From: Tetraselmis striata
Taxonomy: Eukaryota; Chlorophyta; Chlorodendrophyceae; Chlorodendrales; Chlorodendraceae
DNA: 64,000 bases
NCBI GenBank assembly: GCA_006384855.1
Contig: VCJN01000841.1
Coordinates: 124,001-188,000, forward strand
Direction: 5' to 3'
The position numbers and the translations under genes were made by a program. A model generated the notes under the pieces. That model saw nothing but the letters and a program-made list of their open reading frames with translations. It was not told the DNA's origin and searched no databases. Each line of letters begins with the position of its first letter. The first letter of the stretch is position 1. This document shows positions 22,664 to 35,202 of the stretch, piece after piece.

Positions 22664-24299
22664 TGGACGTATTCATTGTGAACTGAAAAATCGTCCCAGA
22701 ATATTAGCTGCGTGCACCTCTACCTGCCCAGCTGCCCCGCCTTTGGGCGGGCGCTGGTGGCGGCGGCACAGGAGGAGCTGCACGGGGATGCCGTGCCGGC
22801 CGCTTGGTGCCCCCCCCCCCCCCCCCCCCCCCCCTCCACCCCCCTGCGCCCTGGACGCCATGCTGCCTGCGGCGCCGTGAGAAGGGGGAGGCAGAGGAGG
22901 CTGTGTCAAACAGCGAGGAAGAGTGTTGTACATTTGCCAACTTTGACAATGAATTAATCTTTGGCATACCCGTAGTAGGAGAGCAAGTGGAAGGCTGAGA
23001 GTGTAGCACCTGCGGGACACCTGGAAATTATGGGACTGGGCGCCTATGACTTTACATATAAATATAGTCGCAGCGTGAATGCACTAGCGCCACCCCCCAT
23101 CCATCAACTGATCAAATAGCAGCTGTCGACAGCCGACACAAACGCAATCAAACATGTCACGAACTGCGCGACAGTAATATATCATTGCATCGTGTCAGTC
23201 TTTGCTGCTTGCTGACAAAACAATATGGCCGGGGGGCGGGCGATGATAGAGAGCCGCGTGGGTCTGCACTAAATGGTCACATGGCACCCCCACACATGCG
23301 GGCCGGAGCATACAGGCCGGCAACCCCGTGGATGCTGCTCCCGTGATCTGATGCCATGGACGTGACAAGACAGCAACAAGCACTTCCGCGCATGTGGGGG
23401 TGTAAGGAACGGGCATGTGGGGTGGCGAGGGGTGATTGCTCCTCCAGAAAGGCGGAGTGGTCGACTACTCCCTGCTAATGCGGCCGAAGAGAGCAGTGGA
23501 GGCGTGGATCATGGCTGTGCCTCAGAGACAACGCGTGCTGGAAGCTGGAACGATCACGGAGAGCAAGTAGCCGCGCTGCGTAGCGTGAGGGACAGTGGCA
23601 AGGAGGCCTCCCCTGAGATGAATGGACATGCAGTGGAGGAACCAACGAGGGCAAATGATTGTGCAATGCGATGAGTCCTTGTGTGTCACCGTGACGAAGC
23701 CATCTTTAGTGTGCTGGTGAGATCTACCTTTTCCTTGGGAGGGAGGGGGGCATGACAGTACCGCAGTGGCAATCTTCGGGCATCGGGACTGACAGGGAGG
23801 TCTCTTCAGGCAAGTGGCAGCGGCTGACACATGAGATGCCCTAGCGAAGCCATGTCGTTTCCGCCCTAAGAAGCCATGTCGTGTCACATCCTCACATGTG
23901 GGGATGGATGGTGAGGAGGAGAAGGGGGTTGTGTCACCTGCATGAAGGGCCGGTCGTCATGTGGCAGCGCCCCCAGCACGACGCTCCGCTCCGTGCTGAA
24001 CACCTCGTCTGAAATGCACTGACAACTCATGGTGCACGCCCATGAATCTTGCGAGGAACAAGCATGATACATGCAGAAATTCAACAGTGCTGCAATGGAG
24101 ACAAGCTCTTTTTGGCTGGGGCCTGCACATCATGATAGCTGCCAACCGTCTTTGCTTGAGCTGCACATCGCAAGAGCTGCCAGCCACTCATGACGAAGGC
24201 TGTACTTGGTATGGCAGCTTGCGTGACCGTGTGACCAGCTTCAGGGGCGGGTGGAATCTACGGCAATGGTGAGATGATTACATTGCATGCCCAAAGCAA
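22664..24299. other. duplicated spacer of unit B with a private ~170-bp insert
   Basis: This spacer is paralogous to the spacers of units A and C. Between about 23840 and 24010 it has an insert absent from both. On the minus strand the insert reads like a bounded exon: after ..TTGTCAG, frame ISDEVFSTERSVVLGALPHD then DRPFMQ, then GTGACAC. The source gene is not recognised. C-run at 22811-22834. Confidence 0.55.
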
Positions 24300-24535
24300 T
24301 CATGCTCGGACAGAAATTGCTCGATGGCCGTGTTCCGACCTACGGGTGTTCAGTGATTGTTCCCAATCCCGCAGCACCTTGCGCCCCTCGGGCCCCAGCG
24401 CCCCACCTGCAGCAACAGCAGTGGAGCCGTCCCGCAGTCAGACCCACTATCTGCCTGCCCTTCCTCCCCACTCAGCACCAGCAGGCATGCAGCAGGGGAG
24501 GGAGGGGCAGATAAGAGGCTGGCCAGTGGACGTAC

Positions 24536-27500
24536 CGGCCAGGTACAGGGTTTGGAGCGCCTGGTTGCAGTGCCAGGTCCCGTCGCTGCCCTGCCGCGGG
24601 GCCAGCGCCTCCGCCAGCGCCTTGGCCCCCTCATTTCCAATCCCACTGTCTGCAGCACCAGCAAGCAGTGTGGTGGCGCCACAGTCAGACTCATCATCTG
24701 CCTGCCCCTCCCCACTCAGCACCAGCAGGCATGCAATAGGGGAGGGAGGGGTAGGAAAGGGGCTGGCAAGGGGACGCACCGAACAGGTCCAGGGTTTGGA
24801 GCGCCTGGTTGCAGTGCCAGGTGCCGTTGCTGCCCTGCCGGGGGGCCAGCGCCTCCGCCAGCGCCTTGGCCCCCTCATCTCCGATCTTGCTCCCTGCAGC
24901 ACCAGCAAGCAGTGTGGTGGCGCCGCAGTCAGACTCATCATCTGCCTGCCCCTCCCCACTCAGCACCAGCAAGTATGCAGCAGGGGACGGAGGGGCAGGG
25001 GAGGGGCTGGCAAGGGGACGCACTGGTCAGGTGCAGGGTTTGGAGCGCCTGGTTGCAGTGCCAGGTGCCGTCGCTGCCCTGCCGCGGGGTCAGTGCCTCC
25101 GCCAGCGCCTTGGCCCCCTCATCTCCGATCTTGTTCACTGCAGCACCAGCAAGCAGTGTGGTGGCGCCACTGTCAGACTCATCATCTGCCTGCCCCTCCC
25201 CACTCAGCACCAGCAAGTATGCAGCAGGGGACGGAGGGGCAGGGGAGGGGCAGGGAAGGGGACGCACTGGTCAGGTGCAGGGTTTGGAGCGCCTGGTTGC
25301 AGTGCCAGGTGCCGTCGTTGCCCTTCCAGGGGGCCAGCGCCTCCGCCAGCGCCTTGGCCCCCTCATCTCCGATCCTATTCTCTGCAGCACCAGCAAGCAG
25401 TGCGGTGGCGCCGCAGTCAGACTCATCATCTGCCTGCCCCTCCCCACTCAGCACCAGCAGGCATGCAATAGGGGAGGGAGGGGTAGGAAAGGGGCTGGCA
25501 AGTGGGCGCACCGCCCAGGTACAGGGTTTGGAGCGCCTGGTTGCAGTGCCAGGTGCCGTCGTTGCCCTTCCAGGGGGCCAGCGCCTCCACCAGCGCCTTG
25601 GCCCCCTCATCTCCGATCTTGCTCCCTGCAGCACCAGCAAGCAGTGTGGTGGCGCCGCAGTCAGACTCATCATCTGCCTGCCCCTCCCCACTCAGCACCA
25701 GCAGGCATGCAACCGGGGAGGGAGGTGCAGGAAAGGGGCTGGCAAGGGGACGCACCGCCCAGGTCAAGGGTTTGGAGCGCCTGGTTGCAGTGCCAGGTGC
25801 CGTCGCTGCCCTGCCGCGGGGCCAGCGCCTCTGCCAGCGCCTTGGCCCCCTCACCTCCGATCCCATCGCCTGCAGCACCAGAGGGCAGTGCGGTGGGGCC
25901 ACATTCAGACTCATCATCTGCGTGCTCCAACCCAATCAGCAGCAGGCGGCATGCAGCGCGGGAAACAGGGCCAGGGCAAGGGGATGCACCATAGAGTTTC
26001 ATGGTTTGGAGCGCCTGGTTGCAGCGCCAGGTCCCGTCGCTGCCCAGCCGCGGGGCCAGCGCCTCCGCCAGCGCCTTGGCCCCCTCATCTCCGATCTTGT
26101 TCCCTGCAGCACCGGCAAGCAGTGTGGTGGCGCCACTGTCAGACTCAAAATCTGCCTGCCCCTCCCCACTCAGCACCAGCAGGCATGCAGCAGGGGAGGG
26201 AGGGGCAGGGAAGGGGCAGGGAAGGGGACGCACTGGTCAGGTGCAGGGTTTGGAGCGCCTGGTTGCAGTGCCAGGTGCCGTCGTTGCCCTTCCAGGGGGC
26301 CAGCGCCTCCGCCAGCGCCTTGGCCCCCTCATCTCCGATCCTATTCTCTGCAGCACCAGCAAGCAGTGCGGTGGCGCCGCAGTCAGACTCATCATCTGCC
26401 TGCCCCTCCCCACTCAGCACCAGCAGGCATGCAATAGGGGAGGGAGGGGTAGGAAAGGGGCTGGCAAGTGGGCGCACCGCCCAGGTACAGGGTTTGGAGC
26501 GCCTGGTTGCAGTGCCAGGTGCCGTCGTTGCCCTTCCAGGGGGCCAGCGCCTCCACCAGCGCCTTGGCCCCCTCATCTCCGATCTTGCTCCCTGCAGCAC
26601 CAGCAAGCAGTGTGGTGGCGCCGCAGTCAGACTCATCATCTGCCTGCCCCTCCCCACTCAGCACCAGCAGGCATGCAACCGGGGAGGGAGGTGCAGGAAA
26701 GGGGCTGGCAAGGGGACGCACCGCCCAGGTCAAGGGTTTGGAGCGCCTGGTTGCAGTGCCAGGTGCCGTCGCTGCCCTGCCGCGGGGCCAGCGCCTCTGC
26801 CAGCGCCTTGGCCCCCTCACCTCCGATCCCATCGCCTGCAGCACCAGAGGGCAGTGCGGTGGCGCCACAGTCAGACTCATCATCTGCCTGCCCCTCCCCA
26901 CTCAGCACCAGCAGGCATGCAGCAGGGGAGGGAGGGGCAGGGAAGGGGCTGGCAAGGGGACGCACCGCCCAGGTACAGGGTTTGGAGCGCCTTGTTGCAG
27001 TGCCAGGCACCATCGCTGCCCTGCCGGGGAGCCAGCGCCTCCGCCAGCGCCTTGGCCCCCTCATCTCCGATCACACTGTCTGCAGCACCAGCAAGTAGAG
27101 TGGTGGCGCCACAGTCAGACTCATCATCTGCCTGCCCCTCCCCAATCAGCACCAGCAGGCATGCAGCAGGGGAGGGAGGGGCAGGGGAGGGGCTTGAAAG
27201 GGGACGCACCGTCCAGGTCCAGGGTTTGGAGCGCCTGGTTGCAGTGCCAGGTGCCATCGCTGCCCTTCCGCGGGGCCAGCGCCTCCGCCAGCGCCTTGGC
27301 CCCCTCATCTCCGATCAAATTGCCTGCAGCACCAGCAAGCAGTGTGGTGGCGCCACAGTCAGACTCATCATCTGCCTGCCCCTCCCCACTCAGCACCAGC
27401 AGGCATGCAGCAGCAGGGGAGGGAGGGGCAGATAAGGGGCTGGCAAGGGGATGCACCGTCCAGCTCCAGGGTTTGGAGCGCCTGGTTGCAGTGCCAGGTG

Positions 27501-27814
27501 CCGCCGCTGCCCTGCCGCGGGGCCAGCGCCTCCGCCAGCGCCTTGGCCCCCTCATCTCCGATCCCACTGTCTGCAGCACCAGCAAGCAGAGTGGTGGCGC
27601 CACAGTCAGGCTCATGATCTGCCTGCCCCTCCCCAATCAGCACCAGCAGGCATGCAGCATGGGAGGGAGGGGCAGGGGAGGGGCTGGCAAGGGGACGCAC
27701 TGGTCAGGTGCAGGGTTTGGAGCGCCTGGTTGCAGTGCCAGGTGCCGTCGCTGCCCAGCCGCGGGGCCAGCGCCTCTGCCAGCGCTTTGCCTGCCTCCGG
27801 AGCCACTTTATAAG
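24536..27814 (-). repeat. array of 14 LRR exon cassettes, copy B
   Basis: Units of about 244 bp carry the word tttggagcgcctggttg (or close variants) near 24550, 24797, 25039, 25283, 25527, 25770, 26007, 26248, 26492, 26735, 26984, 27226, 27474 and 27719. Exons remain 114 nt, phase 1-1, with consensus GCTGCAG acceptors and GTGCGT/GTGCAT/GTACGT donors. The array is free of homopolymer expansions in its introns, unlike arrays A and C. Confidence 0.9.
25261..26861. repeat. higher-order duplication inside LRR array B
   Basis: The segment 25261-25895 recurs at 26227-26861 with no difference that I can find by eye, an offset of 966 bp or four cassettes. The two copies diverge sharply after the GGGCAGTGCGGTGG word. 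This fits a recent multi-unit unequal exchange or gene conversion. Confidence 0.8.
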
Positions 27815-29315
27815 CTGAAAATGGCATCGAAACACGTCGTCAGTCCTACTGGCGAGCAGCCATGGGGATATAACCATCATGTAAAGGCTGCATCTCTGGG
27901 AGACATGGTGCTGTCAGCCGGGCCATTCATCACTCACCCCTTAATGCCAATGAGCAAATGTTGGCATTCAATGACCAAGCACCATCCGGCGCCTGCACGG
28001 GTTTCAGCCACGCAGCCACAGCATGCACCACAGCCAACCCGATGCTCTCGTTTTGCCACAATGCACCTGCGGCACAACGTGTTGAGTGTCACCCACACAT
28101 CAAGTTGCCAGCCCCTTCAGCCACCAAAGGCACCCATAGCCTCGCACCCTGAGCCTCGCACCCATTGATGCAAAATTCGCAAAAGCAAGGAGGTGACCTG
28201 CTGGAACCTCAAGCTTCAGGCGCGCATCTTCTCGCTTGGCGACATAGTTTGACAGCAGGCTTGCAGCCAGCCACGGGTAGTCCGCCCCCTTGCCATTCTC
28301 TCCCGCCCATGCATGCACCGCACAGAGCACTTCATGGAGACGCTGGCTGTCGATGTCCATGTGCTCTGCCTTTGGAGGGCCCGTCGGGACGGTGAGGCCC
28401 AGGTAGCTGCACGTGCGCTGCATGTCCTCCTCCCTCTCCAGCACCCCTCCGGCCCACAGTATCTGCGCGGCTCGACTTGCCATGCCGCGGAGCCCGGAGC
28501 AGGCGTACTTTCCAGCCTGTTTTCCGTCCAGCAGCCACTCCGCCACAGACCTGTGGTCCAGGTGCCACACCCCGGCGCACTGGCTCATATACCCACTTAG
28601 CTCCAGCTCCAGTGAGGTTTCCAAGTCCTGCATCAAGCCGCGCCAGCCGGAGAAGCGCACGGTGTCGTACAGGGCCGCCGTTGATAGCGGCTGGGCGCAG
28701 GGCAGCGGCGCAACCACAGCCTCCAGGATGGGCTGCAGCTGCAGAAACGTCTCCAGTGACACTTGTTCCTTGAAGCGCTTCCTGTAGAGCTCACTCAGAC
28801 CCTTGGGCAGGCCCTTGGTGTCCGCAAAGTCTGTGCCGCCATTATCCGGCTTGTCCATGCAGTCCAGCGCAAACACAAGCCACCGGAAGCTGATCTCTGC
28901 GAGCTGCAGAAACTCCCCCAGCAGCTCCTCCCTCACGTACTCCCTCGTGTCCTCCCAACAGTCATCGCTGCCAACCCGGCTGTCCACGCACGCCTCCAAG
29001 CAGCGCCTCAGATGTTGTGACCCCTGCAGGCGGCGCTCAAGAAATGTCCGCAAGTCTTTGCAGATGCTGTGTTGATGCTGCTCGTCTTCCGAGTTGAGCG
29101 ATGCGTCCTTCCACTTGCGGCAGACCAGCCTGTACCGCCAACGGAGGCAGGCAGCCCCAACTCAGTCCCAACGTTTTTCTCTGCGTTTCCACGCTCAAGC
29201 AGCTCCATATGTCATTGCTGCAGGAAAGAAATACATTTGACTCAGGAGGTGTGGCACGGCTTGACCTGCATGCCTCGTCCAGCTGTTGTTTAGCATCTAC
29301 AACGTCTAGCAACGT

Positions 29316-31580
29316 CTACAATGTGTGCTGCTCACCCAGCCCATTCCCTGGCATGTAGCTCCCCCCCCCCCCCCCCCCAGCCGCCTCGCACACACATGCA
29401 CCACACATCCGCACCGCGCAGCCACTCACCGGAGATGCAGCAGGACCACCAGCCGTGCAGTCAGGGAAGCTAGCTCTACACCACCTGCAGCGGCAGCCCC
29501 ACGGATGTCATTGCCACCCCTGCTACGCGCAAAGTGGCCACGGGGGGCGTGTTAGCCTGCTTCAGCGCGAGTTGCCACCGGGTCAGAATCGCTTTACCCC
29601 CCCCCCCCCCCCCCCCCCCCCCCCACCCCCAATTCACAACCTCTCACCCCCTTCGTGCTCCCTGCACTAAGCCTTGGTGGCAGGGGTACATGGGTTGCAT
29701 GCCATACATCGCATATTTGACGCTGACACTGAGGTTTTCTGCGAAACTGTGATGTTCAGAGTTCATCAGGCTGCGCGGTGGCATACAGAACAGGCGGGAG
29801 GCTAGGTGTGCGGCAGCCCTGCACATACGGGCCGCGCCGCCGGACTGTTCTAAAGGGTTTGCGAGTGAACGGGGGGACGTCGCTGGCACCGCCCACACAA
29901 CGCAACGCGACTACGGGTACGATGTCACAGTAACATGTCCTTCGCTCAATCACGGTTGTCGCGGAGCCAGGCCGAGGGGGTGGCCGGATCGCTATAAGGC
30001 TCGTTGCCCAGCGTGAAGTGTTTTACACTGCTCAAGCACAGCGGCATGCCGTTACCCTGGGGTGACCGGCCTCGTCCGGCTTCACCTGCTGAAAGCAACA
30101 AGTCGAGCCCCTGTCGGACGCGCAGACTCTGTACCCGCCCTTGTACCCGTGCTGTGCTCGGCACCCGCATCCGATGGGCGGTAGTGACGTAGTGACGATG
30201 GCAGCAGTGCCGTGCGTTTTCCCCCAGGGAAGGCGGCTGCGGCGGTGGGGTTGCAGGCCGGGGCGGCGGCGCGCGCCCGTACTTTAGCAGTGATGGTGGT
30301 GAATATTTATAGACGGAACGGACGACGATGAATAAAAACGCTGCGCGCAGATCCGTCTTCCCGCCCGCCCGGCGATCCTTATTATTGGGTGTGACGGGGC
30401 GCGTGAGCAGCCCCCCCCCCCCCCCCCCCCCCCCCCCCGGGCCGGCGGGTCTGGGACCACTTTTAAACCATTTGCTGCATCTCTACGACAGCCAACCACG
30501 AATAGTTAAAGCAGCATTCCACTGGACGATTAGTCGTCGTTACCTGTACCATACGGACAGCCGGAAGCCGGAAACCCCCACCTGGCTGCCTGCGCTGGGT
30601 AGAGACGCTCTGTCACTTGCTTTTTTGAAGCCTTCCGCAAGAGCATTTGGAGGTCAGCAGTGGCAGAGTTTCGTTCCAACTCGGGAACTTTCACCGTCTA
30701 AAAACACTGCTATTGAAATCCCCGGCACTGAACACGAAAGGTCTGCCCGACGACTCCGGGCGTCGGCCCAATCGAGTATACTGCGAATTGGAGCAAGCAG
30801 ACTGTTCTGGGAGTGCGACAAAGAATACCTGTGCAAAAAAAAACGAGGCAATGTGAGGTAGTGCATCCAGCTTAACCATGCTGCGCACCTGGCGGCCAAG
30901 GAGTAGACAATAGACTGCATGCTGCGTGGCAAGCAGGCTGCTGTCTGCTAGGATCAGATGGACGAAATCAACAGCTTCACACCCCCGGGGCTGCGGGGGG
31001 TCAAGGGGAAAGGGCATATGCGATGCTGGCTGGCTGCTATCGGAGACAGGAGACTGGCAGCAAGGTCTTCGGCATTGTCTGGGTAAAGATGGCGTCCATA
31101 CCAAAGACCATGCTACCCGGCTCACCGGACGCCGCCTCAGCCTCCCTGCCTCCTTCGCTTAGGATGCGCCCTGTGCTGACTTTTAGCAGTCATCCTCAGC
31201 TCCGAGGGAGCTGGTCCTGCACTCGATGTCCATGCGCTCACTGGAAAGCACTCTCTTCCAAGACACCGGCAGATCCTTATCCGGCGGGGCGTCTCCCAGG
31301 GGAGTATCACCTTTTTACCAGCTGCTTGGCGGTGGGTCGTATAAGTAGTGTGTATTATGGTCCCACAGCAAGATGCACCAGTCGCTGGCGCTAGAGGACG
31401 AAGCCGAGTCCGTGCGCTAATAGAGAATTTAGCATACACAGCGCTGCAATGCCGGTTTTTCAGGCACGTGTAGGCGTACAAGTTAGTAAAGAAAGAAGAA
31501 ATCGGCGACGCTACGATGCTAGCCTGCACAGGGAGTTAGAGCACCAGCTGCAAAAGCTGGTGGACATAGATACTATATGT
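29316..31580. repeat. shared intergenic block (R2), copy B
   Basis: Second copy of the 17771-19990 sequence, joined on the left to the truncated NLR-B and on the right to the GST-derived block of unit C. C-runs at about 29361-29378, 29597-29624 and 30411-30438. No gene called. Confidence 0.8.
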
Positions 31581-33746
31581 ACTAAATGAAAGTACAGTTT
31601 AACATGTCCATCCTTGCACAAAGCAGCCACCCGCAGGATCTCCCCCTCCTGTGAATGCCTCCTTTGTCCAGGTGATGCGGCACATCAAGGGACCGGAGGC
31701 CCTCCAGCCAAGATGCTAGTCCACATCGGCCTCTACATGGATATGAGCATCGTCCGCTTTGTACATGGGAAAATGCAGTGTTTGCTCGTGTTGCAGTCCG
31801 CCTGCCATGCGTCTGATGGTCCTGATCGACACGTGCAGTAGCAGAATGCAGCCAACCAAAGCTGAGTGTATTGTTCAAGCTTCATCCGGCCAGAAGTGCA
31901 TCCAGATGATTGATGATGTTTGGATAGCTACTGCGGCGATAGTAGGGACCACATGTGTGGCTGACGGCTTGCTGCTGTGCAGGTGAATGCAGTGAAATGC
32001 GATTACCGCCAACTTTCAAACTTTTTACTTTTTGATACGGGTGCATATTTATTGGGTTCCGTTGGTAGGATTAAAAGCTCGCTATGTTCGGGCCGGGCCG
32101 CCCAAGCGCGAGTAGTTTAGTAACAATGGGAAGGTTTCACGCGCACCGATGGGGGGCGAAGGAATTCAATGGTGATCAGCTATCCAGTCTTGCCCCCTTC
32201 GAATTTGGATACACGGACACGATCAGAATCGGTACAAACTGAAAGACGGTCCATTCTGAGATGGCCCCAAAGTCTGAAGCACACACTTTCTTCCTGCCCC
32301 CTCGCAGATCCAGTAGGAAATAACACTTGGCACACAAGGGGGGGCCGGCAGGATCCGCAAACCTGCTGTCCGGTTGGAATCTTGGCAATAGTAGAACAAA
32401 GGCCGCAAACTACGGGGGCATCAGCTCTAGTGTCACCGCCGGCCGTTATCATAGAGTTCCAAATATGCATCTAACCCCCCTGCGACGCGGGCCCATGAGC
32501 GTGCCAATGCAGCGACATGACAGGAAACAGCCCTGCTGGTGATCATTGCCCGACCTCTGAGGCAGGACGATCCGCCTTAGTAAGTGGCTTCGTGCCTCAT
32601 CTATTTTGGCCGACCATGTTGGTTCTCATTCCGGTTACTTCCTGGTATGTTGGTTGGCAGTGTTTCTTGTTGGGATGGTGTTCATGTATCTGTGTTGCTA
32701 CCAGCACATGTGATCACCATCATCACACTGCTTCTGCCGCCGCCCCACACACCATGGCGCTGTAGCCCCTCCTTTCTGTAACTCCCTCCCTGCTGCTGCT
32801 GCTGCTATTTTGAGGGTGTAAGGTTGCTTATTCGCTCATAATAGCTTATTGCCTGGGACATTAAAGGGGCTGGACTAGCCCTAAAGGGTACCCCCCTCAC
32901 CCGGGACCCCCTGGTAGCACCGTCTCTTCTCCCTGAGCCGCTGGAGCACAACATCTACAGATGCGCCGACGTGAAGACCCGCGGCAGCAGGGCATTGGTT
33001 AGTTAGAATGGTAGATGACAGTGGTTAGTAGTTTCTAGATGGCCATCCGCCAGCCCGGCAGCATTCAGCCGCCGGCCCGGCAGCGCACCACCATCACCAC
33101 ATCTCCCCCAGCAGCCACCGGCAGTCGCCGGAGGAGTGGGGCAGGCAGGCATGGCGGTGGGGTGTGCCCTAGGACTGCTGTCAACCAACAGCCATGCAGC
33201 AGTTAGCTGAATAGCTGCAAGAAGAGGGCTGTCCAATGAGACCGGCAGCCCCCACAAGCCCTTTTAAAGCTCCCGTCCCCCCTTGCCCTTTAGGGGTTCT
33301 GCTGCTGAGCCTCACGGCTCGGCGAAGCGTAACGCCAGGAGCTCCAGTCTTCCATCGTGGAACAAGAGGACCCCCCCCCCCCCCCCCCCCCCCCCCGTCC
33401 CCCTTGTTTTTTAGGGTGTTGCCGATGAGCCTTACGGGTCGGCGCAGCATAGTGGCAGGAGATCCTGTCCCCCATCGTGTAACAACGCCCCCCCCCCCCC
33501 CCCCCCCCCCTTTTCTTCAAATCGTCCCCCCCCCCAGTCCCCAGCCCCTGCCAAAAGCCACGGAGTTGCACTTGTCGGCGCTGCACAACACCCGATGATG
33601 CGCGCCCTTCACGACTCCCGCTCAACGACCAGCGCGGCATTGCCCTCCACCAGCGCCTTCTGGAACGCCGGCTGCTCCGTCATGGCCCGCTGCAGGTACT
33701 CCGTGACCAGCGCGGTCTGCTCCGCCTGCTGCCGCGTGTAGGGCCC
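31581..33746. repeat. segmental duplication unit C: GST-3'-flank block
   Basis: Third copy of the block, closest to unit B over 31606-32990. It ends at the GST exon remnant. C-runs at about 33371-33396, 33487-33510 and 33527-33535. Confidence 0.8.
33609..33746 (-). pseudogene. GST last-exon fragment, copy C (frame kept)
   Basis: The fragment reads through to the stop at 33609-33611 without the one-base loss seen in copies A and B (TALVTEYLQRAMTE ... FQKALVEGNAAL). It is nevertheless only the 3' end of the exon: homology stops at the ggccc near 33746 and no upstream GST sequence follows. It is a duplicated remnant, not a gene. Confidence 0.85.
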
Positions 33747-35202
33747 TGGATGTATTCATTGTGAACTGAAAAATCGTCCCAGAATATTAGCTGCGTGCAC
33801 CTCTACCTGCCCAGCTGCCCCGCCTTTGGGCTGGCGCTGGTGGCGGCGGCACAGGAGGAGCTGCACGGGGATGCCGTGCCGGCCGCTTGGTGCCCCCCCA
33901 CCCCCCCCCCCCCCCGCCGCGCCCTGGATGCCATGCTGCCTGCAGCGCCGTGAGAGTGGGGAGGCAGAGGAGGCTGTGTCAAACAGCGAGGAAGAGTATT
34001 GTACATTTGCCAACTTTGACAATGAATTAATCTTTGGCATACCCGTAGTAGGAGAGCAAGTGGAAGGCTGAGAGTGTAGCACCTGCGGGACACCTGGAAA
34101 TTATAGGACTGGGCGCCTATGACTTTACATATAAATATAGTCGCAGCGTAGATGCACTAGCGCCACCCCCCATCCATCAACTGATCAAATAGCAGCTGTC
34201 AACAGCCAACACAAACGCAATCAAATATGTCACGAACTGCGCGACAGTAATATATCACGGCATCGGGCAGTATTTGCTGCTTGCTGACAAAAGAATAGCG
34301 CCGGAGGGGCAGGCGATTATAGAGAGCCATGTGGGTATGCGCAAAATGGTCACATGGCACTCCCCACACATGCTGGCCGGAGCATACAGGCTGGCAACCC
34401 AGTGGGTGCTGCTACTGTGATCTGGTGCCATGGACGTGACAAGACAGCAACAATCACTTCCGCACATGTGGGGGTGTAAGGAACGGGCATGTGGGGTGGC
34501 GAGGGGTGATTGCTCCTCCAGAAAGGTGGAATTGTTGAGTACGCCCTTGTGCCACTGAAGAGAGCAGTGGAGGCGTGGATCATGGCTGTGCCTCAGAGAC
34601 AGCGCGTGCTGGGGGCTGCAGCGCTCACGGAGAGCATGTAGCCGAGCTGCGTAGCGTGAGGGACAGTGGCAAGGAGGCCTCCCCTGAGATGGATGGACAT
34701 GCAGTGGAGGAACCAACGAGGGTAAAATGATTGTGCAATGCGATGAGTCCTTGTGTGTCACTGTGACGAAGCCATCTTTAGTGTGCAGGGTGTGCAGGTG
34801 AGATCTACCTTTTTCTGGGGGGGTGGGGGGGGCGGGGGGGGGGACGCAGTTGCAATCTTCGGGCATCGGGACCGGCCGGGAGGTGTCTTCAGGCAAGTTG
34901 CAGCGGCTGTCGTCTGAAATGCCCTGACAGACTCATGGTGCATGTCCATGAGTCTTGCGAGGAACACGCTCGATACATACAGCAAATCAAGATTGCTGGG
35001 TGAAGACGGGCTCTTCTTGCCTGAGCTGCACATCACGAGAGCTGCCAACCGTCTTTGCTTGAGCTGCACATCGCAAGAGCTGCCAGCTACCCATGAAAAA
35101 GGCGGTACATAGTATGGCACCTTACCTGGCTGAATGGCCAGCTTCAGGGGCGGGTGGAATCTATGGCAATGGTGAGATGATTACATTGCATGCCCAAAGC
35201 AA
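33747..35202. other. duplicated spacer of unit C
   Basis: Paralogous to 9805-11251 and 22664-24299, including the coding-like plus-strand stretch just after the GST remnant. No gene or RNA recognised. C/G runs near 33897-33915 and 34818-34843. Confidence 0.5.

Larger units (their letters stand above)
24300..29309 (-). pseudogene. NLR-like gene copy B: 5'-deleted, post-NACHT region plus 14 LRRs
   Basis: Exon 4 (29129-28198), 14 LRR exons (27814 to 24536) and the terminal exon (24406-24300, stop TGA 24300-24302) correspond to copy A with splice sites kept. Upstream, homology to the NACHT exon ends at about 29309, after the LDVVDAKQQLDEAC part, and the sequence jumps to the R2 block. The HEPN-like exon, the Walker A and B parts and the first exon are gone. 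The open frame for exon 4 has no ATG near its start. I call it a 5'-truncated pseudogene, though a transcript from the R2 side encoding LRRs alone cannot be excluded. It has the longest LRR array of the three copies. Confidence 0.82.

Noticed and set aside
24274-27435. A 1053-codon plus-strand open frame (and similar 300-560-codon frames nearby)
   Set aside because: It is antisense to LRR array B. The GC-rich 244-bp repeat lacks stops on that strand in several frames; the repeat period is not a multiple of three and the sense strand has matching splice signals and LRR motifs.
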